A stretch of DNA of 55,812 nt from Planctomycetota bacterium. Lineage in GTDB: Bacteria > Planctomycetota > JAFGQW01. This document shows positions 52,263 through 55,812 of the stretch, one piece after another. A program made the translations under genes and the position numbers. Each line of letters begins with the position of its first letter. Position 1 is the first letter of the stretch. The stretch covers positions 1 through 55,812 of the forward strand of contig JAFGQW010000094.1 of assembly GCA_016935485.1 (NCBI GenBank). The letters are read 5' to 3'. The notes beneath the pieces are model-generated. The model had not been told where the DNA came from and did not search any database. It worked only from the letters and a program-made list of their open reading frames with translations.

Positions 52263-53669
52263 ATGCGCATCGCAGCCGTTCTTGTCACCGTGCTCCTGCT
52301 GGCCGGTCTGGCCGCCGCCCAGGCCATGGTGCCGATCCCCGCGTTCGGCACCACCTACTCGGCCAGCATGACCCGTGGCCTCTACTGCCAGGCGCCGGTG
52401 GACTTCACCGTCGTCGGGCTCCGGGTGCCCGACGAGGCGAACCACGGGCTCCAGAACGTGTGCCTCTACAAGCACACCTCCGCGCCGCCCGCCTACACGG
52501 GCACCGTGCCGCTGACCCCACGGTTTTCCGCCTTCGGCGCACCGAGCGCGACTATCCTCCCGTGCGCGGTCCCGTTCCGCAAGGGCGACTGGATGATGGT
52601 GATCGGCGCGTGCGGCGATGCGAGCGGGCTCAAGAACTCGTACGCCACGCCGCCCGGTGCCTTCGCGACCAGCATCTTCGGCGCCGCGACCACGCTGTAT
52701 CGCTGCGGCATCCAGTCGAACATCATCACCACGCCGCCGCCGCATCCGGTCTGGAGCGAGAATAGTGGCCAGATCTCCCGCGTCGAGGTCTACGTGGTCC
52801 CGGGTTACTACCCGGGCTACCGGATCCCGCTGCCCGCGTTCAGCCGCACGTACTCGTCCACCCAGACCCGCGGGTTCTACTGCCAGGCGCCGCTGCCCTT
52901 CGCCGTCGTCGGTGTCCGAGTGCCCGACGAGTCGAACCACGGTCTGCAGAACGTATGCCTCTACAAGGATGCCTCCGCGCCGCCGGCCTTCTCCAGCACC
53001 GTGCTGCTGACCCCGCAGTTCTCGAAGTTCGGCGAGCCGAGCGCGAACATCATTCCGTGTCTGGTGCCCTACAACCTGGGCGAGTGGATGATCGCGCTGG
53101 GAGCCTGCGGTGACGCGAGCGGGCTCAAGAACTCCTACGGACCCGCGGGCTGCTTTGTGAGCAGCATCCTCGGCGCGCCCACGACGCTCTGCCGCGCCGG
53201 CGTCCAGGCGAACATCGTCACGGCGACACCGCCGCATGCGATCTGGAGCGAGAACGCCTTCGAGGTCAGCCGCGTCGAGGTCTTCGTGTCCGCGGCGGGA
53301 ATCACCGGCTCCGGCACGGGCGGCGTGGGCACCACGATGACGTTCCTGCTTGCCGCCCCGGGCGACAGCGGGCTGCCGTACCAGATGGCGAGCTCCTTCG
53401 GCGAGGGACCCATCCCGATCGACACGCGGCTGCTCGGGCTGTCGTACGATTCGCTGCTGGTGCTGAGCGTGATGAACCTCGCGCCGGGGACGTTCATCAA
53501 TTACTCCGGCGTGCTGAGCCGTTCGGGCACGGCGAAGGCGGGGCTGGCCATCCCGAAGATTCCTTCGCTGATCGGTATCCGCATCTTCACGGCCTATGTG
53601 ACCGTGCTGCCGGCCGCTCCATCCGGCGTGGCGAACATCAGCAACACCTTCCTGTTCACCGTCCAGTAG
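52263..53669 (+). CDS. Secreted protein with duplicated N-domain, tandem paralog 4 (A+B fusion)
   Basis: 468 residues; AAGGAGAGG upstream of the ATG. Signal peptide (VTVLLLAGLAAAQ), a first N-domain of subtype A (TTLYRCGIQSNIIT, SENSGQISRVEVYV), a short join VPGYYPGYRIPLPAF, a second N-domain of subtype B (GPAGCFVSSILGAPTTLCRAGVQANIV) and one C-domain (GLPYQMASSFGEGPIPIDTRLLGLS ... GVANISNTFLFTVQ). The join falls exactly where the C-domain of the first unit and the promoter and signal peptide of the second would be, so an in-frame deletion fused two neighbouring genes. The reading frame is intact, so the product is probably made. Confidence 0.88.
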   Translation: MRIAAVLVTVLLLAGLAAAQAMVPIPAFGTTYSASMTRGLYCQAPVDFTVVGLRVPDEANHGLQNVCLYKHTSAPPAYTGTVPLTPRFSAFGAPSATILPCAVPFRKGDWMMVIGACGDASGLKNSYATPPGAFATSIFGAATTLYRCGIQSNIITTPPPHPVWSENSGQISRVEVYVVPGYYPGYRIPLPAFSRTYSSTQTRGFYCQAPLPFAVVGVRVPDESNHGLQNVCLYKDASAPPAFSSTVLLTPQFSKFGEPSANIIPCLVPYNLGEWMIALGACGDASGLKNSYGPAGCFVSSILGAPTTLCRAGVQANIVTATPPHAIWSENAFEVSRVEVFVSAAGITGSGTGGVGTTMTFLLAAPGDSGLPYQMASSFGEGPIPIDTRLLGLSYDSLLVLSVMNLAPGTFINYSGVLSRSGTAKAGLAIPKIPSLIGIRIFTAYVTVLPAAPSGVANISNTFLFTVQ

Positions 53670-53693
53670 CCGGCATCGGCCGCGCTGCTTCCG

Positions 53694-53723
53694 GGCTTCC
53701 CGCCGCCGAGGCGGCGGGAAGCC
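53694..53723 (+). terminator. Perfect GC hairpin after paralog 4
   Basis: 14-bp arms ggcttcccgccgcc/ggcggcgggaagcc with a minimal loop, 25 bases after the stop. No T run follows, so it may be an intrinsic-like or Rho-assisted end. Confidence 0.45.
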
Positions 53724-53754
53724 GGACCTTCCCGGACGGGTCCGGAGCGGGGGA

Positions 53755-53783
53755 TTGACTCGCGCCCCGAACGCGGGTAGGCT
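53755..53783 (+). promoter_or_regulatory. Promoter of tandem paralog 5
   Basis: TTGACT, 17-base spacer, TAGGCT; leader about 30 bases with cccgaggag before the ATG, as in paralog 3. Confidence 0.65.
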
Positions 53784-53818
53784 TCGGCCTGGACCGAAGT
53801 GACCCGAGGAGAGGAACC

Positions 53819-54730
53819 ATGCGTATTCTCGCCGCGCTCGCCGCCGTCTCGCTGCTCGCCGGTCTGGCCGCCGCCCAGACGGTGATCCCGATTCCCGCGT
53901 TCAGCCACACCTACCAGGCGAGCCAGACTCGCGGGTTCTACTGCCAGGCGCCGGTGGACTTCACCGTCGTCGGGCTCCGCGTGCCCGACGAGGCCAAGAA
54001 CGGCCAGCAGAACGTGTGCCTCTACAACCACACCTCCGCGCCGCCGGCGTTCTCTGGCACGGTGCCGCTCACGCCACTGTTCTCCAAGTTCGCCGAGCCG
54101 AGCGCGAACATCATCCCCTGCTCGATTCCGTACAAGAAGGGCGACTGGCTGATCGTCATCGGCGCGTGCGGCAACGCGACCATGCTCTACAACTCGTACG
54201 CCGCGCCGGGCTGCTTCCAGAGCAGCATCTTCGGCAATGCGACCACGGTATGCCGCGCCGGCATCCAGGCGAACATTGTCAGCGCCCTGCCGCCGCACGC
54301 GATCTGGAGCGAGAACGCGTTCGAAGTCTGTCGCGTGGAGGTCTACGTCGCCTCCGCCCAGCTCGTCGGCTCCGGTTCCGGCGCGCCCGGCACCACGCTC
54401 ACGTTCACCCTCATGGCCGCCGCCGACGGGGGGCTTCCGTACCAGCTCGGAAGCTCGCTCGGCAACGGCCCGATCCCGATCGACACGCGCAAGCTCGAGC
54501 TCTCCCCCGACGCGCTGCTGGTCGCCAGCGTCTCCGGCAATCTGCCGGCGGTGTTCGAGGGCTATGCGGGGACGCTGGACGCGCAGGGACTCGGCAACGC
54601 CAAGCTCCACCTCCCGATGGTCCCGGCGCTCAAGGGCGTGCGGATCTACAGCGCGTTCGTCACCCTCCGTGGATCGGCGCCGTCGGGGATCGCCAGCGTC
54701 AGCGACACGTTCCTGTTCACGATCCAGTAG
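53819..54730 (+). CDS. Secreted two-domain protein, tandem paralog 5 (subtype B)
   Basis: 303 residues; GAGGAGAGG upstream of the ATG. Signal peptide (AVSLLAGLAAAQ). Subtype B: AAPGCFQSSIFGNATTVCRAGIQANIV and SENAFEVCRVEVYVASAQLVGSG, seven cysteines in the N-domain. The C-domain differs from paralog 3 at only a few positions, and the DNA of promoter, leader and first codons (atgcgtattc) is also alike, so these two are the most recent duplicates or have undergone gene conversion. Function unknown. Confidence 0.85.
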   Translation: MRILAALAAVSLLAGLAAAQTVIPIPAFSHTYQASQTRGFYCQAPVDFTVVGLRVPDEAKNGQQNVCLYNHTSAPPAFSGTVPLTPLFSKFAEPSANIIPCSIPYKKGDWLIVIGACGNATMLYNSYAAPGCFQSSIFGNATTVCRAGIQANIVSALPPHAIWSENAFEVCRVEVYVASAQLVGSGSGAPGTTLTFTLMAAADGGLPYQLGSSLGNGPIPIDTRKLELSPDALLVASVSGNLPAVFEGYAGTLDAQGLGNAKLHLPMVPALKGVRIYSAFVTLRGSAPSGIASVSDTFLFTIQ

Positions 54731-54804
54731 CGACGCGGGCCAGGCGTTCTCGCGGCCACCAGGTCGCCGCCGTGGCGGCGCCACCGCGAATCCCCTCCCC
54801 GGGC

Positions 54805-54834
54805 TTGACTCCGGACCGGCCGCCCAGCGAGAAT
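54805..54834 (+). promoter_or_regulatory. Possible promoter for the terminal membrane protein gene
   Basis: TTGACT with GAGAAT 18 bases downstream; weaker -10 than the paralog promoters. Confidence 0.35.
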
Positions 54835-54934
54835 CTTCCCTCTTGCTTTCGTCCCGTCTATTCCCGGAACGCCCTCCGGTCAGGCCGGCCGCACCTCCGG
54901 GGGAAGACCTCGCTAGCCAGGAGTTCGATCCAGC

Positions 54935-55812
54935 ATGGAGCGCCCCGGTCCGGCGACGATTCTCGGGCTCGGCCTGATCTCCGCCGCGCTGCTCCACCTC
55001 GAGATCACGCTCACGAAGATCTTCTCGGTGGTGCTCTGGTATCACTTCGGGTTCCTCGCGATCGGCGTCGCCCTGCTCGGCTTCGCGGCCGCCGGCGTCT
55101 ACCTCACCTTTCGCCCGAAACCGGACGGAACGCGGCTGCGCCGTGCGCTCGCGCGCCGCGCGCTTCTTGCCGCCGCCGGCATCTTCGTGGGCTTCCTGCT
55201 GCTCGCGCACTCGCAGTTCGACACCTTCTCGATCGTGCGCGAGCGGCGGGCCGCGCTGCTCGCCGTCTACCTCCTCGAGGCTGCGCTGCCGTTCTTCCTG
55301 ATCGGGCTGGTGATCGCCGCGACAATCGCGGCCTTCCCCCGGCATGTCGGGACGCTCTACGCCTCGAACCTCGTGGGCTCGGCCGCCGGCTGTTTGACCG
55401 CGGTGATTGCGCTCAACCACGTCAGCGGACAGCAGGCCGTGCTCGCCGCCGTCGGGCTCGCGGGCACCGGCGCCGCGCTGATGGGAATCCCGGCGGGAGC
55501 GTGGCCCACGGTGCGCAACGCCGCGGTGGCGGGAGTTCTGCTGTTCGTGGGCTTCCGGCACACCGAGGCGCTGTTCCGACTGCTGCCGATCCCGAGCAAG
55601 ATGCTCGCGAGCATGCCGCCCGAAGCGCTGGAGGCAAGCGACTGGAGCTCGCTCTCGAAGGTCGACATCCTGGCGATCGGGGACACGCACCAGGGGCTCT
55701 GGGGGATCAGCGACGCGCGCTTCAAGGACCCCTGGTTCGAGAAGGCGCTCGAGGAGGGCTTCTCGCCGCTGCCGCCGCGCAAGGCCGTCCTCATCGACGA
55801 GTGGGCCATCAC
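54935..55812 (+). CDS. Multi-pass membrane protein, spermidine-synthase-like family (3' end outside window)
   Basis: 292 codons visible without a stop. Starts ISAALLHLEITLTKIFSVVLWYHFGFLAIGVALLGFAAAGVYL, the signature of predicted spermidine synthases with an N-terminal membrane domain and related unclassified transporters. Further TM helices: LLAAAGIFVGFLLLAH, YLLEAALPFFLIGLVIAATIAAF, LYASNLVGSAAGCLTAVIAL. A soluble domain begins at about 225 (SKVDILAIGDTHQGLWGISD). Whether the methyltransferase/aminopropyl part is present lies beyond the window. AGGAG is about 12 bases before the ATG, a slightly long distance. Confidence 0.8.
   Translation, partial: MERPGPATILGLGLISAALLHLEITLTKIFSVVLWYHFGFLAIGVALLGFAAAGVYLTFRPKPDGTRLRRALARRALLAAAGIFVGFLLLAHSQFDTFSIVRERRAALLAVYLLEAALPFFLIGLVIAATIAAFPRHVGTLYASNLVGSAAGCLTAVIALNHVSGQQAVLAAVGLAGTGAALMGIPAGAWPTVRNAAVAGVLLFVGFRHTEALFRLLPIPSKMLASMPPEALEASDWSSLSKVDILAIGDTHQGLWGISDARFKDPWFEKALEEGFSPLPPRKAVLIDEWAI

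Overview
The window is about 56 kb of very GC-rich bacterial chromosome, densely coding on both strands. It holds single-copy housekeeping loci (dnaG-rpoD, rnpB, smpB-ssrA, rsmA, rseP, tRNA-Leu) and no phage, insertion sequence or CRISPR array. Several traits fit Planctomycetota or a close uncultured relative: a primary sigma factor with a long basic insertion before region 2, a 616-residue RseP with an enlarged periplasmic part, and secreted proteins sharing a C-terminal module of the kind I associate with planctomycete exoproteins. This placement is an inference. No 16S gene is present to settle it.

Layout. 1-3.2 kb (minus): pyruvate phosphate dikinase, cut by the window edge, behind a lipoprotein gene. 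3.5-14.7 kb (plus): a type IV pilus / type II secretion motor block (PilB, PilT, second PilB, PilC), a membrane histidine kinase, two small unknown membrane proteins, an OmpA-type lipoprotein and a formylglycine-generating-enzyme-like lipoprotein. 14.7-23.2 kb (plus): rsmA, dnaG-rpoD closed by a textbook terminator, a zinc-ribbon coiled-coil protein, RNase P RNA and rseP. 23.3-25.2 kb (minus): a ParA ATPase with a fused MerR-like DNA-binding domain, followed by a winged-helix/zinc protein. 25.4-28.8 kb (plus): a LivJ-like lipoprotein and an NtrY-like histidine kinase. 29-32.6 kb (plus): glycosyltransferase, two methyltransferases and a CmcI-like methyltransferase, probably a glycan-modification operon.

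32.6-36 kb looks accessory: a probable 5'-truncated propeller protein, a DUF6880-like protein, non-coding debris and a GIY-YIG nuclease, ending at the 3' end of the tmRNA gene, a common island insertion site. smpB-ssrA (minus) and tRNA-Leu(CAG) (plus) appear to fire from one bidirectional promoter with overlapping -10 elements. 37-44 kb: an RluA-type pseudouridine synthase, a 33-residue basic protein, LemA, and a gliding-type ABC export operon (ATPase, permease, GldG-like, DUF4340-like).

44-54.7 kb is the most unusual part. It holds a seven-repeat SBBP beta-propeller protein, an M23 peptidase with HEAT-like repeats, and five tandem secreted paralogs. Each paralog has its own signal peptide, ribosome-binding site and predicted sigma70 promoter (TTGAC-N17-TAnnnT). 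They combine a cysteine-containing N-terminal domain with a roughly 110-residue C-terminal domain that also ends the SBBP protein and the 32.6 kb protein. One paralog has two N-domains, apparently from a deletion between neighbours. The window ends inside a membrane protein resembling spermidine-synthase-like proteins.
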